DNA of 64,000 nt from Saccharopolyspora shandongensis (GTDB taxonomy: Bacteria > Actinomycetota > Actinomycetes > Mycobacteriales > Pseudonocardiaceae), in assembly GCF_900106995.1 (NCBI RefSeq), contig NZ_FNOK01000022.1, positions 81,132 through 145,131 of the forward strand, read 5' to 3'. Below are positions 51,895 to 60,780 of this stretch, piece by piece. The first letter of the stretch is position 1; every line of letters starts with the position of its first letter. The translations under genes were made by a program, and so were the position numbers. The notes beneath the pieces were generated by a model that saw only the letters and a program-made list of their open reading frames with translations, made no database searches and had not been told where the DNA came from.

Positions 51895-54444
51895 CTATGC
51901 GGACAGCAGCTGGGCGCAGCGGATCAGGCCCAGGTGGGAGTACGCCTGCGGGTGGTTGCCCAGGGAGCGCTCCGCGATCGGGTCGTACTCCTCGGACAGC
52001 AGCCCCGTCGGACCGGCCGTGTCCACGATCTGCTGGAACAGCTCCTCGGCCTCCGTGCGGCGGCCGATCAGCAGGTACGCCTCGATCAGCCAGGCCGCGC
52101 ACAGGTGGAAGCCGCCCTCGTCGCCCGGCAGACCGTCGTCGCGGCGGTAGCGGTACACGGTGGAGCCGCTGCGCAGCTCCGCCTCGATCGCCGTGACGGT
52201 GGCCTGGAACCGCTCGTCGGACGGGTCGATCAGCCCGGACAGCCCGACGTGCAGCGACGCCGCGTCCAGGTCCGAGCCCTCGTAGGCGGTGGTGAACGCC
52301 TGCACGTCCGGGTGCCAGCCGTTCTTGACCACGTCCTGGCCGATCTGGTCGCGCAGCGGCGCCCACGACGGGTCGGCCTCGCGGCCGTACGCGGTGGCCA
52401 GCTTCACCGCGCGGTCCAGCGTCACCCAGCACATGACCTTGGAGTACACGTGGTGGCGCGGCACGTCGCGCTCTTCCCAGATGCCGTGGTCGGGCTCGAA
52501 CCAGCGGTGCGAGACGGCCTCGGCCATCGCCTTCACCAGGTCCCAGTCCACGTCCCGGATCCGGCCGGTGGCCTGCGCGAGGTGTGCGATCAGCTCCACC
52601 ACGGGCCCGAACACGTCCAGCTGCACCTGCTGGTCGGCGAGGTTGCCGACGCGGACCGGCCGCGATCCGGCGTAGCCGGGCAGGCTGTCGATCACGGCCT
52701 CCGGGCCGAGCCCGGTGCCCTGCAGCGTGTACAGCGGGTGCAGCCGCTCGGGGCCGGGCAGCGTCTCCAGCACCCGGTGCAGCCAGTTCAGGAACGCCTC
52801 GGCCTCGGCCGTGGAGCCGAGCGTGACCAGCGCTTGCGCGGTCATCGCGCCGTCGCGCAGCCAGCAGTACCGGTAGTCCCAGTTGCGGACGCCGCCGATC
52901 TCCTCCGGCAGCGAGGTGGTGGCCGCCGCCATGATCCCGCCGGTGTCGGTGTTGCACAGCCCGCGCAGCGTCAGCGCGGAGCGGGCGACCAGGTCGCGCT
53001 CCACGTCGGGCAGCGACAGCGTCTTCATCCACTCCGACCAGTACCGGTCGGCCTCGTCGCGGCGCTCGACCTCGGCGGCCGCCGACGACAGGTCGTCGGT
53101 GCCGCAGCGCAGCTCCAGCACGATCGGGTTGTTCTCACTCGGGTCGACGACCGCGTGCGCGGATTCGTGCATGCCGTCGGAGCTGATCTCCCACTGCACG
53201 CCCGGCGAGTACAGCACCATCGGCTCGGCGGTGCCCTGCACCCGCAGCCCGCCGGCCTCGGCGGTCAGCCGCACCGCCACCTGCCCGAACTCGGGGCGCG
53301 GCGCGAACTCCACCGCCGCCGGCACGCTGCCGCTGATCACCCGGACCACGTCGGTGCGGTGGCTGTCGGTGCCGTGCGCGAGGTAGTCCGTGACCAGCAG
53401 CCGCGACCAGCGGGTCTCCACGATCATGGTGTTCGGCACGTACCGCTGGCCCAGCGGCAGCGGGCTGCGCTGGGCGCCGTTGCCGCCCTGCGGGCGGATC
53501 GTGAAGTGGCCCGCGCCGGGGCCGCCGAGCAGGTCGGCGAACACCGCGGCCGAGTCGGGGCCGGGGTGGCACATCCAGGTCAGCCGCGCGTCGGGGGTGA
53601 CCAGGGCGACGGTGCGCTCGTTGGACAGCATCGTCAGCCGCTCGATCGGCGGGGCCTGCTCGCCGTAGAGCCAGGTGCGCCGTTCCTCCATCAGGAACGC
53701 CAGCACGGTCGCGACCTCGGTGGTGCTGCCGATCCGGTAGGTCGCCAGCGTGTCCCCCTCGCCGACCTTGATGCCCAGGTCGGGGCCGTGCAGCCGGGCG
53801 AAGGCCTTCTCGTCGGTGACGTCGTCGCCGAGGAAGATGGCCGCGGTGGCGCCGACCTGGTGGCGCAGCGCGTCGAGCGCGTTGCCCTTGTCGGTCTGCA
53901 CCACGGCCAGCTCGATGACCGCCTTGCCCTCGGTGACCTGCACACCTTCCCAGGCCGCCGGGCCGGTGCGGACGGTGTCCAGCACCTCCTCGGCCACCTC
54001 GGCTTCGGCGCGCCGGACGTGCACCGCGACGCTGGCGGGTTTGTTCTCCAGCGTGACGCCGGGTTTGCCGCGCACGATGTCCTGCAGTGCGATCTGCAGC
54101 TCGGTGCGCAGCTGGGTGGCCTCGGGTTCGAGTTCGTGCACGAACCCGACGTCGAACTCCGAGCCGTGGCTGCCGACGAGGTAGACCTCGGCGGGCAGCC
54201 GGGACAGGGTGGCCAGGTCGCGCAGCGCGCGACCGGAGATCACCGCCGTGGTGGTCGCCGGCAGCGCGGCCAGCGACCGCAGGGCGTGCACCGATTCGGG
54301 CAGCGGTTTGGCCTGGGTGGGGTCCGCCACGATGGGGGCGAGGGTGCCGTCGTAGTCGCAGGCGACCAGAAGTCGAGGCGTCCGCGCGAGCTGCACGATC
54401 ACCCGGCGCAGCTCGGCAGGAAGGGCTTCGGCGGTCAACGCCAT
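51895..54444 (-). CDS. Trehalose-6-phosphatase fused to GH15 glycoside hydrolase
   Basis: 849 residues. The N-terminal HAD domain (1-250) is OtsB-like: CDYDGTLAP with Asp30 and Asp32, VISGRALRDL, VGSHGSEF and FLGDDVTDEKAF. Then comes a GH15 module (about 262-849) of the kind active on trehalose in actinobacteria: LTWMCHPGPDSAAVFADLLGG, GVRNWDYRYCWLRDGAMTAQAL, WEERDVPRHHVYSKVMCWVTLDRAV, DEGGFHLCAAWL. It could both make trehalose from the OtsA product and split it to glucose. ATG 54444 with a close AGGAG. Follows otsA by 135 bp on the same strand. Confidence 0.86.
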   Translation of the reverse strand: MALTAEALPAELRRVIVQLARTPRLLVACDYDGTLAPIVADPTQAKPLPESVHALRSLAALPATTTAVISGRALRDLATLSRLPAEVYLVGSHGSEFDVGFVHELEPEATQLRTELQIALQDIVRGKPGVTLENKPASVAVHVRRAEAEVAEEVLDTVRTGPAAWEGVQVTEGKAVIELAVVQTDKGNALDALRHQVGATAAIFLGDDVTDEKAFARLHGPDLGIKVGEGDTLATYRIGSTTEVATVLAFLMEERRTWLYGEQAPPIERLTMLSNERTVALVTPDARLTWMCHPGPDSAAVFADLLGGPGAGHFTIRPQGGNGAQRSPLPLGQRYVPNTMIVETRWSRLLVTDYLAHGTDSHRTDVVRVISGSVPAAVEFAPRPEFGQVAVRLTAEAGGLRVQGTAEPMVLYSPGVQWEISSDGMHESAHAVVDPSENNPIVLELRCGTDDLSSAAAEVERRDEADRYWSEWMKTLSLPDVERDLVARSALTLRGLCNTDTGGIMAAATTSLPEEIGGVRNWDYRYCWLRDGAMTAQALVTLGSTAEAEAFLNWLHRVLETLPGPERLHPLYTLQGTGLGPEAVIDSLPGYAGSRPVRVGNLADQQVQLDVFGPVVELIAHLAQATGRIRDVDWDLVKAMAEAVSHRWFEPDHGIWEERDVPRHHVYSKVMCWVTLDRAVKLATAYGREADPSWAPLRDQIGQDVVKNGWHPDVQAFTTAYEGSDLDAASLHVGLSGLIDPSDERFQATVTAIEAELRSGSTVYRYRRDDGLPGDEGGFHLCAAWLIEAYLLIGRRTEAEELFQQIVDTAGPTGLLSEEYDPIAERSLGNHPQAYSHLGLIRCAQLLSA

Positions 54445-54579
54445 ACTCCTCAGGGGGGCGCGGTCAAGTCGTTTGTGGATCGATCCCGTTCGCGCCACGG
54501 CGGTGGCCGTCGACGGCGAGCGGTTCGAACAAGTATCGCTGAGGCCGGGCCGTCTGTGTTGTGGACCGGTTACCCGCGG

Positions 54580-56019
54580 CTACTCCACGAGCGGTGCGCC
54601 CAACGCTTCGAGGAACGACCGCGCCCAGCGGTCGACATCGTGCGTGAGCACCTGCCTACGCAGTGCGCGCATCCTACGGCGTCCTTCGGCCTCGTCGATG
54701 TCGAGGGCCGCGAGCAACGCGTCCTTGACCCCGTCCAGGTTATGCGGGTTCACCAGGAACGCGCTCGTGAGTTCTGCCGCGGCACCGGCGAACTCGCTCA
54801 GCACCAGCGCGCCGCCGAGGTCGTGGCGGCAGGCCACGTACTCCTTGCACACCAGGTTCATGCCGTCCCGCACCGGCGTCACGACCATGACGTCGGCGGC
54901 GCAGTAGAAGGTCACCAGGTCCTTGCGGTCCACCGAGGTGTGCAGATAGTGCACGGCGGGGTGACCGACGCGGCCGAACTCGCCGTTGATCCGCCCGACC
55001 TCGCGCTCGATGTCCTCGCGCATCTGCTTGTAGTGCTCGACGCGTTCCCGGCTGGGCGTGGCGATCTGGATCATCGTCACGTCCTCGGCCTTGATGTGGC
55101 CCTCGGCGAGCAGCTCGTGCATCGCGTGCAGCCGCACGTCGATGCCCTTGGTGTAGTCGAGGCGGTCGACGCCGAGCATGATCTTCTTCGGGTTGCCGAG
55201 CTCGGCGCGCAGCATCTTCACGCGCTGCTGGATCTCCTTGGTGCGCGACAGCTTGTCGAGCCCGGCGGCGGCGATGGAGATCGGGAACGCACCGACGCGC
55301 ACGGTGCGGTCGCCGACCTGCACGACGCCGGGCCGGGAGCGGACGCCGACCTGGCCGCGGCTGGGTTCGAAGCCGGCCAGCCGGCGGGCCAGCCACAGGA
55401 AGTTCTGCGCACCGCCGGGCCGGTGGAAGCCGACCAGGTCGGCGCCGAGCAGCCCGCGCACGATCTCGGTGCGCCACGGCAGCTGCATGAACAGCTCGAC
55501 CGGCGGGAACGGGATGTGCAGGAAGAACCCGATGCGCAGGTCGGGCCGGAGTTCCCGGAGCATCGCCGGGACCAGCTGCAGCTGGTAGTCCTGCACCCAC
55601 ACCGTCGCGCCTTCGGCGCTGACCGCGGCGGCGGCCTCCGCGAACCGCTTGTTGACCCGCCGGTAGGCGTTCCACCAGGAGCGGTTGTACACCGGCGGAA
55701 CCACCACGTCGTGGTACAGCGGCCACAGCGTGGCGTTCGAGAATCCCTCGTAGTACTCGGCGAACTCGTCCGCCGACAGCGGCACCGGGTGCAGCTGCAG
55801 GCCGTCGTCGCTGAACGATTCGACCTCGATGTCGGCGACGCCGGGCCAGCCGACCCACGCGCCGCGCCGGGCGCGCAGGAACGGCTCCAGCGCGGTGACC
55901 AGGCCGCCGGGGCTGTGCCGCCAGCGTTCCGTGCCGTCGTCGAGGCGTTCCAGATCCACCGGCAGCCGGTTCGCGACCACGACGAAGTCCGCTCGATCGG
56001 GCGTGCTGCCCTTGCTCAC
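54580..56019 (-). CDS. otsA: Trehalose-6-phosphate synthase OtsA
   Basis: Joins UDP-glucose (or ADP-glucose) and glucose 6-phosphate. 479 residues, GT20: VVVANRLPVDLE at the N-terminus, HSPGGLVTALEPF, VWVQDYQLQLVPAMLRE, GFFLHIPFPPVE, MLGVDRLDYTKGID and TPVRDGMNLVCKEYVACR. GTG 56019 has GGGAGGA seven bases upstream; a longer start adds 17 residues. With the phosphatase/GH15 gene downstream it forms a trehalose module. Confidence 0.94.
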   Translation of the reverse strand: MSKGSTPDRADFVVVANRLPVDLERLDDGTERWRHSPGGLVTALEPFLRARRGAWVGWPGVADIEVESFSDDGLQLHPVPLSADEFAEYYEGFSNATLWPLYHDVVVPPVYNRSWWNAYRRVNKRFAEAAAAVSAEGATVWVQDYQLQLVPAMLRELRPDLRIGFFLHIPFPPVELFMQLPWRTEIVRGLLGADLVGFHRPGGAQNFLWLARRLAGFEPSRGQVGVRSRPGVVQVGDRTVRVGAFPISIAAAGLDKLSRTKEIQQRVKMLRAELGNPKKIMLGVDRLDYTKGIDVRLHAMHELLAEGHIKAEDVTMIQIATPSRERVEHYKQMREDIEREVGRINGEFGRVGHPAVHYLHTSVDRKDLVTFYCAADVMVVTPVRDGMNLVCKEYVACRHDLGGALVLSEFAGAAAELTSAFLVNPHNLDGVKDALLAALDIDEAEGRRRMRALRRQVLTHDVDRWARSFLEALGAPLVE

Positions 56020-56163
56020 CGGTATTCCTCCCGCCGTATCGGCCACCTGTCGCGAGGCTAGCCAATCCAACCTGCTGCTGCGTGCTGCGTGTGGTGCAAA
56101 TCGGGCCGGCCGGCCCGTGGGTCTTCCGGCCCGTCGGAGCGCCGCCGGAAGACCCGCAGCCGA

Positions 56164-57612
56164 TCAGTCGATCCGGCGCTTGGTGGGGCGCAGCGGGCCG
56201 GACATCCGCGGCCCGGCGAACCGGCGTTCCAACCTACCGAGCCGGGTGCGGACCGGCTGCGCGAGATATTCGCCGAGCACCACGCCGGCGCCGAGCGCGA
56301 GCCCGGTGGCGACGGCGAGCATCAGCGTGGCGACGCCGGCCGGGCTGCCCAGCACGGACAGCTCGTACAGCCCGCGGTAGGTCGCGAAGCCCGGCAGCAG
56401 CGGCGCGACGCCGGAAACGGCGATCACCAGCGCGGGAATCCGAAGCCGTCGCGCGATGATCCCGCCGATGAAGCCGACCACGGTGGTCGCCACGGCCCCG
56501 GCCAGCACGGTGTGCACGTCGACCAGCGTCAGCAGCAGCGAGTGCACCGTCGCGGCCACGCCGCCGCCGATCCCGGCCGCGAGCAGCAGCCGCTGCGGCG
56601 CGTAGCTGGCGAGCGCGAAGCAGGCGGACGTGGACGCACCGGCGAGCATCTGCACCGGCAGGTGCAGGGGCAGGGCGGGCGCGGGCACCTCGGCACGGCC
56701 GAGGGCCTGGGCGTCCAGGCTGCCGACGGACTCGCCGCCGATGCGCACGCCGATGTACAGCGAGAGCACGACGCCGGCGATCAGCCCGGCGGACATCAGG
56801 GCCAGCTCGGCGATCCGGCCCGCGGCCGTGACGTTGTAGCCGGTGATGGCGTCCTGCATGGAGCCGACCACGGTCATCCCGGACAGCAACACGATGATGC
56901 TGGCCGCGATCGCCAGCGCGGCGTTGTCGAGCAGGCCGGTGGCGTAGCAGCCCAGCGCGATGGCGGTCGCGATCGCACCGCCGACGGCCTGCTGGAAGAA
57001 GAACGGCAACGCGCGCTTGTTCAGCAACCGCCCGACGCGGTCCACCAGCGCGGTCGATCCGGCGGCCACCAGCGGCAGCAGCGGGGTGGAGCCGCCGCCG
57101 AGCAGCACGGCCAGCGAGGCGGCCATGCCCGCCCAGGACAGCGTGGCGACCCAGCGCGGGAACGGGTGCGGAGCAGTGGTGATCCGGTCCAGCTCGGCGT
57201 AGGCCTCGGCGGCGGTCAGCTCGTTGCCGGTGATCCGCCGCAGCAGATCTTCGACGTCGGCCAGGCGTGTGTAGTCCAGGGAGCGGTTTCGGACCACCCG
57301 CAGCGAGGTGATCGGCGGCAGGTCGGTGCCCCGGTAGGTGGACACCGTGATCGACGTGTAGATGACGTCGACCTCGGTGTGCGGCAGACCATAGGCGCTG
57401 ACCACGGCGATGATCGTCGCGGTCACGTCCGAGGCGCCTGCCCCGCTGGCCATCTGCACCTCGCCGATGCGCAGCCCGAGGTCGAGCACGAGGTGGACGG
57501 TGGACTCGTCGGGCAGAGCCGGCCCGTAGACGACGTTGCGAGCCCCGGGCGGCATGGTCAGTTCCGGGTCGCGCCGCCGCAGCACACCGCGGGCGCGGTG
57601 CGTGATTCCCAC
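56164..57612 (-). CDS. ThrE-family threonine/serine exporter
   Basis: 482 residues with an N-terminal DUF1212-type soluble/helical part (about 30-290) and a C-terminal DUF3815-type helical part (about 330-450), about ten membrane helices in all. Seen: VLDLGLRIGEVQMASGAGASDVTATI and YTSITVSTYRG in the first part, AGAVATTVVGFIGGIIARR and PLLPGFATYRGLY in the second. GTG 57612 has AGGAAGGAAG seven bases upstream; ATG 57690 and others are longer. No biosynthetic neighbour, so threonine/serine as substrate is by family. Confidence 0.83.
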   Translation of the reverse strand: MGITHRARGVLRRRDPELTMPPGARNVVYGPALPDESTVHLVLDLGLRIGEVQMASGAGASDVTATIIAVVSAYGLPHTEVDVIYTSITVSTYRGTDLPPITSLRVVRNRSLDYTRLADVEDLLRRITGNELTAAEAYAELDRITTAPHPFPRWVATLSWAGMAASLAVLLGGGSTPLLPLVAAGSTALVDRVGRLLNKRALPFFFQQAVGGAIATAIALGCYATGLLDNAALAIAASIIVLLSGMTVVGSMQDAITGYNVTAAGRIAELALMSAGLIAGVVLSLYIGVRIGGESVGSLDAQALGRAEVPAPALPLHLPVQMLAGASTSACFALASYAPQRLLLAAGIGGGVAATVHSLLLTLVDVHTVLAGAVATTVVGFIGGIIARRLRIPALVIAVSGVAPLLPGFATYRGLYELSVLGSPAGVATLMLAVATGLALGAGVVLGEYLAQPVRTRLGRLERRFAGPRMSGPLRPTKRRID

Positions 57613-57845
57613 TGCTGGTCTTCCTTCCTGCCGGGCCGCCTTGCGGGCGGGCCGCCGTGCCTGATCTTCCCCTCGGGCATCGCCTGTCATGAGCCGACCG
57701 TTGCACCCTCGATCTGTGGCGTCCATCACTGATTTCCGGCCAGTCGTCGACTGCACCGGAAGTAGCCGCCCGGCAGCAGTCACGCGGCCGCTTTCCACCC
57801 CGGGCGGAACGACGCTTACGATGTCCCCGCACGACGGAAGTGCAT

Positions 57846-57918
57846 GCCGCTGTAGCTCAGTTGGTAGAGCGCCCGCCTTGTAAGCGGACGGTCAGGGGTT
57901 CGAGTCCCCTCAGCGGCT
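57846..57918 (+). tRNA. tRNA-Thr (TGT anticodon)
   Basis: Seven-base acceptor stem GCCGCTG/CAGCGGC, D-arm GCTC-AGTTGGTA-GAGC, anticodon loop CTTGTAA giving TGT, T-arm AGGGG-TTCGAGT-CCCCT. The outermost anticodon-stem pair is a C-A mismatch. CCA is not fully encoded (CCG follows). An integrase gene lies 55 bp downstream, so the 3-prime half is probably the attachment core. Confidence 0.93.
57891..57918. other. Probable attachment-site core in tRNA-Thr 3-prime half
   Basis: Inferred from the position of the integrase. The tRNA is intact, so the element end restores its 3-prime sequence. I find no second copy of GTCAGGGGTTCGAG in the window, so the other junction lies beyond 64000. Confidence 0.5.
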
Positions 57919-57973
57919 CCGACGGTACCAGCGGAAACGCCCCCAACCACCCGGTGACCAGGGGCGATCCGTC

Positions 57974-59329
57974 TCACTTCCCGTCTCGGTTGGGGTTCCA
58001 GAAGTACCCATTCAGCTGATCGGCGATCTCGCGGCGCAACCCCTCGGTGACGTGCATGTACCGCTCTTTCATCCGGATCGACGACCATCCCATGTGGTCC
58101 TGTACTGCCCGGTCCGGCACGCGGAGCAGCATGAGCACCGTCGCTGCGGTATGGCGAGCGTCGTGAAGCCGAGCATCTCGAACACCGGCCTCCGCGAGGA
58201 TCTCCTTCCACTCTCCCCAATCGCGCCGCGGATCGATCGGCCTGCCGTTGGGTTGCGTGAAGATCCAGCCACCCTCCTGCCACTCGGTACCGGCGTGAAC
58301 CCGTTCTCGCTGCTGGGCCTCCTCATGCCGCATGAGCAGTTCGAAGATCTCGTCAGGAAGAACGAACCGCCGGCGGCCAGCCTTCGACTTCACGTCGACC
58401 TCGCGCAGTCCGCCGCCGTGCCGCTTCGGGCAGCTGCTGGCATGCCTGGTGCAATTCGGCGGGCACGGTCGGGCACGCCCTTTCTCGTCGCGAATGCAGT
58501 TCTTCCGGTTGCGGTGCCGAGTGCAGTTCTCCGGGCAAGCCTCTCGGTGGAACCGCGCACCGCAGGAGTGCGGATCATCGCAACCGTGTTGCCAGGCTTG
58601 CCGCTGAAGCGCCCTCCGAACGCGGTAAAGCCTGTTTTCCCGATCGAGCCGCTCCCACTTGAAGCCCAGCGCTTCACCCTGACGGCAGCCCAGTGCGAGA
58701 GCGATCACGAATCGCACGCCGTTTCGACGATCGAGCGCGGCCGTAATGATCTGCTGGGCTTCCTTCGGCGCGAAGGGCTCGACTTCCTCTTCTTCGACCT
58801 TCGGAGCTTTCACAAACCGCACCGGGCTTTCGGTGACGTGCCGACGCCGAAAAGCCTCGTTGAAGGCAGCCCGAGCAGTGCGATGCACCTGGTGGGCGGT
58901 TCCCGCCTTCGCACCGGATTCCTGCATCTTCGCGTAGAGCTTTTCGAAGTGCTCCGGTTCAATTCGGTCGATCCGGTGCGCGCCAATGCCGGGGATCAAG
59001 TGCTTGTACACCGCCGTGCGGTAGCCCTGGAGAGTCTTGTAGCGAACGGACGGCGCGGCGATGTTCTCAACCCAATGCGTGAGCCACTTCTCGACGGTCC
59101 AGGCATGGCCGGGCTTTCGAACCTTCCCGCTCTTGCGGTCGTTTTCAAGCTCGCGGACCTTGTCGATGACTTCGGTTTCGGTCTTGCCCTGGACGTGGCG
59201 GCGGTCGGGTTTGCCGTCGTCGCGGACGCCCATGGTGACGCGGCCGTGCCAGTAGCCGTCCTTGCCGAGGTAGATGCTGCTGGCTCCGTTGGGTGCCCGG
59301 GTGCCTTCCGGGCGGCGTTTGCGTGGCAT
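57974..59329 (-). CDS. int: Tyrosine site-specific recombinase (integrase)
   Basis: 451 residues. N-terminal arm-binding part (about 12-50, SIYLGKDGYWHGRVTMG), SAM-like core-binding domain (75-175) and catalytic domain with Arg216 (GCRQGEAL), His389-x2-Arg392 (LHDARH), His412 and the nucleophile Tyr424 (MKERYMHV). Between Arg216 and the HxxR motif is an insertion with eight cysteines (250-300), including CPENCTRH and CPPNCTRH, a likely zinc-binding knuckle. ATG 59329 has AGGAGG seven bases upstream. Its stop faces the tRNA-Thr, the usual AICE arrangement. Confidence 0.93.
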   Translation of the reverse strand: MPRKRRPEGTRAPNGASSIYLGKDGYWHGRVTMGVRDDGKPDRRHVQGKTETEVIDKVRELENDRKSGKVRKPGHAWTVEKWLTHWVENIAAPSVRYKTLQGYRTAVYKHLIPGIGAHRIDRIEPEHFEKLYAKMQESGAKAGTAHQVHRTARAAFNEAFRRRHVTESPVRFVKAPKVEEEEVEPFAPKEAQQIITAALDRRNGVRFVIALALGCRQGEALGFKWERLDRENRLYRVRRALQRQAWQHGCDDPHSCGARFHREACPENCTRHRNRKNCIRDEKGRARPCPPNCTRHASSCPKRHGGGLREVDVKSKAGRRRFVLPDEIFELLMRHEEAQQRERVHAGTEWQEGGWIFTQPNGRPIDPRRDWGEWKEILAEAGVRDARLHDARHTAATVLMLLRVPDRAVQDHMGWSSIRMKERYMHVTEGLRREIADQLNGYFWNPNRDGK

Positions 59330-59383
59330 CGGTTGTCCTCCTGGTTGCGGGCGCGCGGGGTCGCCACGCCCTTGGCGTGCTGG

Positions 59384-59559
59384 GTTAGATCGGGAGTTAG
59401 ATCCGCGTTGGCGGGTTAGATTTCTAACTCCAGGGTTAAACCAGTCCGCGTGGGGTCTGACCTGCGGGAAGTTAGAAAGTTAGGTGAGTTAGCCGCCCGT
59501 TGGGAGCGTTCGAGATTGGCTCCCAACCCGGGGGTCTGCGGGGACCTCGGTGGCCTAAC
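59384..59559. repeat. GTTAG word array upstream of int
   Basis: GTTAG at 59384, 59396, 59415, 59471, 59479 and 59488, and its complement CTAAC at 59424 and 59555, with irregular spacing. Three copies extend to GTTAGAT. The stretch also holds the hairpin GTTGGGAGC (59499-59507) with GCTCCCAAC (59519-59527). Candidate integrase arm sites or int regulation. Confidence 0.7.
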
Positions 59560-59574
59560 TCGGTCCCTTGTCGC

Positions 59575-59759
59575 CTAGCGCGGAGTCTGGGTCGAGGAGC
59601 GCCCGGGTTGGCGTCGGGTGGGTGCCGGCGGCCGTCGTGCTGCTAGACGCTAGGCCGCTGGTCGACGGCGGTCCGGGTCGCTAGCGGCCCTGCTAGGTCT
59701 AGCAGTCCTGGCCGCTAGGTCTAGCGGTCCCTCGCTCGCGCGAGTGTCCAGTTTTCTAG
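59575..59759. repeat. CTAG cluster with GCTAGGTCTAGC pairs
   Basis: Nine CTAG tetramers in 185 bp (59575, 59643, 59650, 59681, 59693, 59699, 59715, 59721, 59756), including two exact copies of GCTAGGTCTAGC (59692-59703 and 59714-59725). CTAG is normally rare in high-GC actinobacterial DNA. Confidence 0.75.
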
Positions 59760-59808
59760 ACACCTGGCCGTCGGCGGTGTGCCGAAGGCGTTGGCGGCAT
59801 CGGTCGCG

Positions 59809-59973
59809 GATGAGGTCCGGCGGCCTGTCGCCGAGGGCTGGTTTCCGGCCTTGATGACGGGCTCTCGATGGGTACTCATTTGCCTCATTCGGCTCATTCC
59901 GGCAGGTCGCCGGGGATGAGGCGGCGAATGAGCGATCTCATTCGGCGGACGTGACCTCATTGCCTGGCTCATC
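59809..59973. repeat. CTCATT / AATGAG word array
   Basis: CTCATT at 59875, 59884, 59893, 59937 and 59956; AATGAG at 59927; near-matches GATGAG at 59809 and 59915 and CTCATC at 59968. The end overlaps the stop of the small membrane-protein gene. Confidence 0.7.
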
Positions 59974-60280
59974 CGGCAGCACCGGCCACCAACGGCCTAG
60001 TCCGCCATGTTCGCCGGGGAGCTCGTCGGCGTAGCCGCGGTGCGGGCACAGCTGCACCGGCTCGGTCCAGCGCGAGCATCGCGGCCCGCAGTCCGGCGAG
60101 CACGGCGAACCCGGCCAGCGCGAGAGTGCGCACCATGCCGGACGCCACGGCCAGCGTGCCGATCAGCAGCGCGGGCAGCACGGCCCGCCACATCACCACG
60201 GCCACCGCAGCGATGACGAGCACCGCGATGACTCCGAGCACGGCCAGGACGCGGCCGGTGATCTCCAACAGCGGGTTCAT
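59969..60280 (-). CDS. Small membrane protein of the integrative element
   Basis: 103 residues: two closely spaced hydrophobic stretches (about 12-45 and 48-65), then a basic, Arg/Pro-rich tail (RLRRRAPRRTWRTRP). No family recognised; in size and layout it resembles Spd-type spread proteins of actinomycete plasmids, which is only a suggestion. ATG 60280 has AGGGAG seven bases upstream. The stop lies inside the CTCATT array. Confidence 0.55.
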   Translation of the reverse strand: MNPLLEITGRVLAVLGVIAVLVIAAVAVVMWRAVLPALLIGTLAVASGMVRTLALAGFAVLAGLRAAMLALDRAGAAVPAPRLRRRAPRRTWRTRPLVAGAAG

Positions 60281-60320
60281 GGTCGGTCTCCCTTCGAGGG
60301 GTGTTGGAGGGTGAAAAGCG

Positions 60321-60361
60321 CCGGGACATTGCCTGGGGTCCTGCGCCAGGCCATGTCCCGG
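60321..60361. repeat. Interrupted inverted repeat
   Basis: CCGGGACAT (60321-60329) with ATGTCCCGG (60353-60361), and inside it CCTGG (60332-60336) with CCAGG (60346-60350). 40 bp upstream of the small membrane-protein gene; may be a terminator for the excisionase transcript or an operator. Confidence 0.6.
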
Positions 60362-60571
60362 CCGCTTCGGGGTGGGTGGATGGCCGGCGCCCGGCCAGCA
60401 CGCGTCAAACGAGGGGCGGTGCGGCTGTTCCTGCGGCGGCCCACCCCGGCCACCCGCCCACCCCTGGCCGGGTTCGGCCTGGTCGCGGATGGTGGATCCG
60501 GCGGGTGGGCGACCGGGTGGGAATCCACCCGGCGGCCTGCGGCCCACCCCCTTGTCCACCACGTGATCCAG

Positions 60572-60757
60572 CAAGTGAGTGGATGGCGTCCAGTGGCCGC
60601 AGGTGCCGCGTGGAGCGGGGTTCGCGAGGCCGATCCACTGGATTCACTGGACTCACTTCCACATCGTTTCCGCAGGTCAAGCCCAGTGAATGCCGGAAGT
60701 GGATGGCCAAGTGACTATCCACTTGCCCCGGCCGGACTCACTGGCCCATCCACTTGG
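60572..60757. repeat. CACTGG / CCACTT word array
   Basis: About twelve CACT or AGTG words in 185 bp, in extended forms such as GAGTGGATGG, TCCACTGG, TTCACTGG, GGAAGTGGATGG and ATCCACTTG, in both orientations and with irregular spacing. Confidence 0.65.
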
Positions 60758-60780
60758 GTCTGCGGCCCGCCGAACGGGCC

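Larger units (their letters stand above)
60281..60780. other. Repeat-rich noncoding region
   Basis: 500 bp without a supported gene. Holds a long hairpin (60321-60361), a CCACCC/GGGTGG-rich part (60371-60560) and a CACT/AGTG array (60572-60757). Confidence 0.6.

Noticed and set aside
50665..56061. 1798-codon plus-strand frame
   Set aside because: Entirely antisense to six well-supported minus-strand genes; a product of third-position GC bias.
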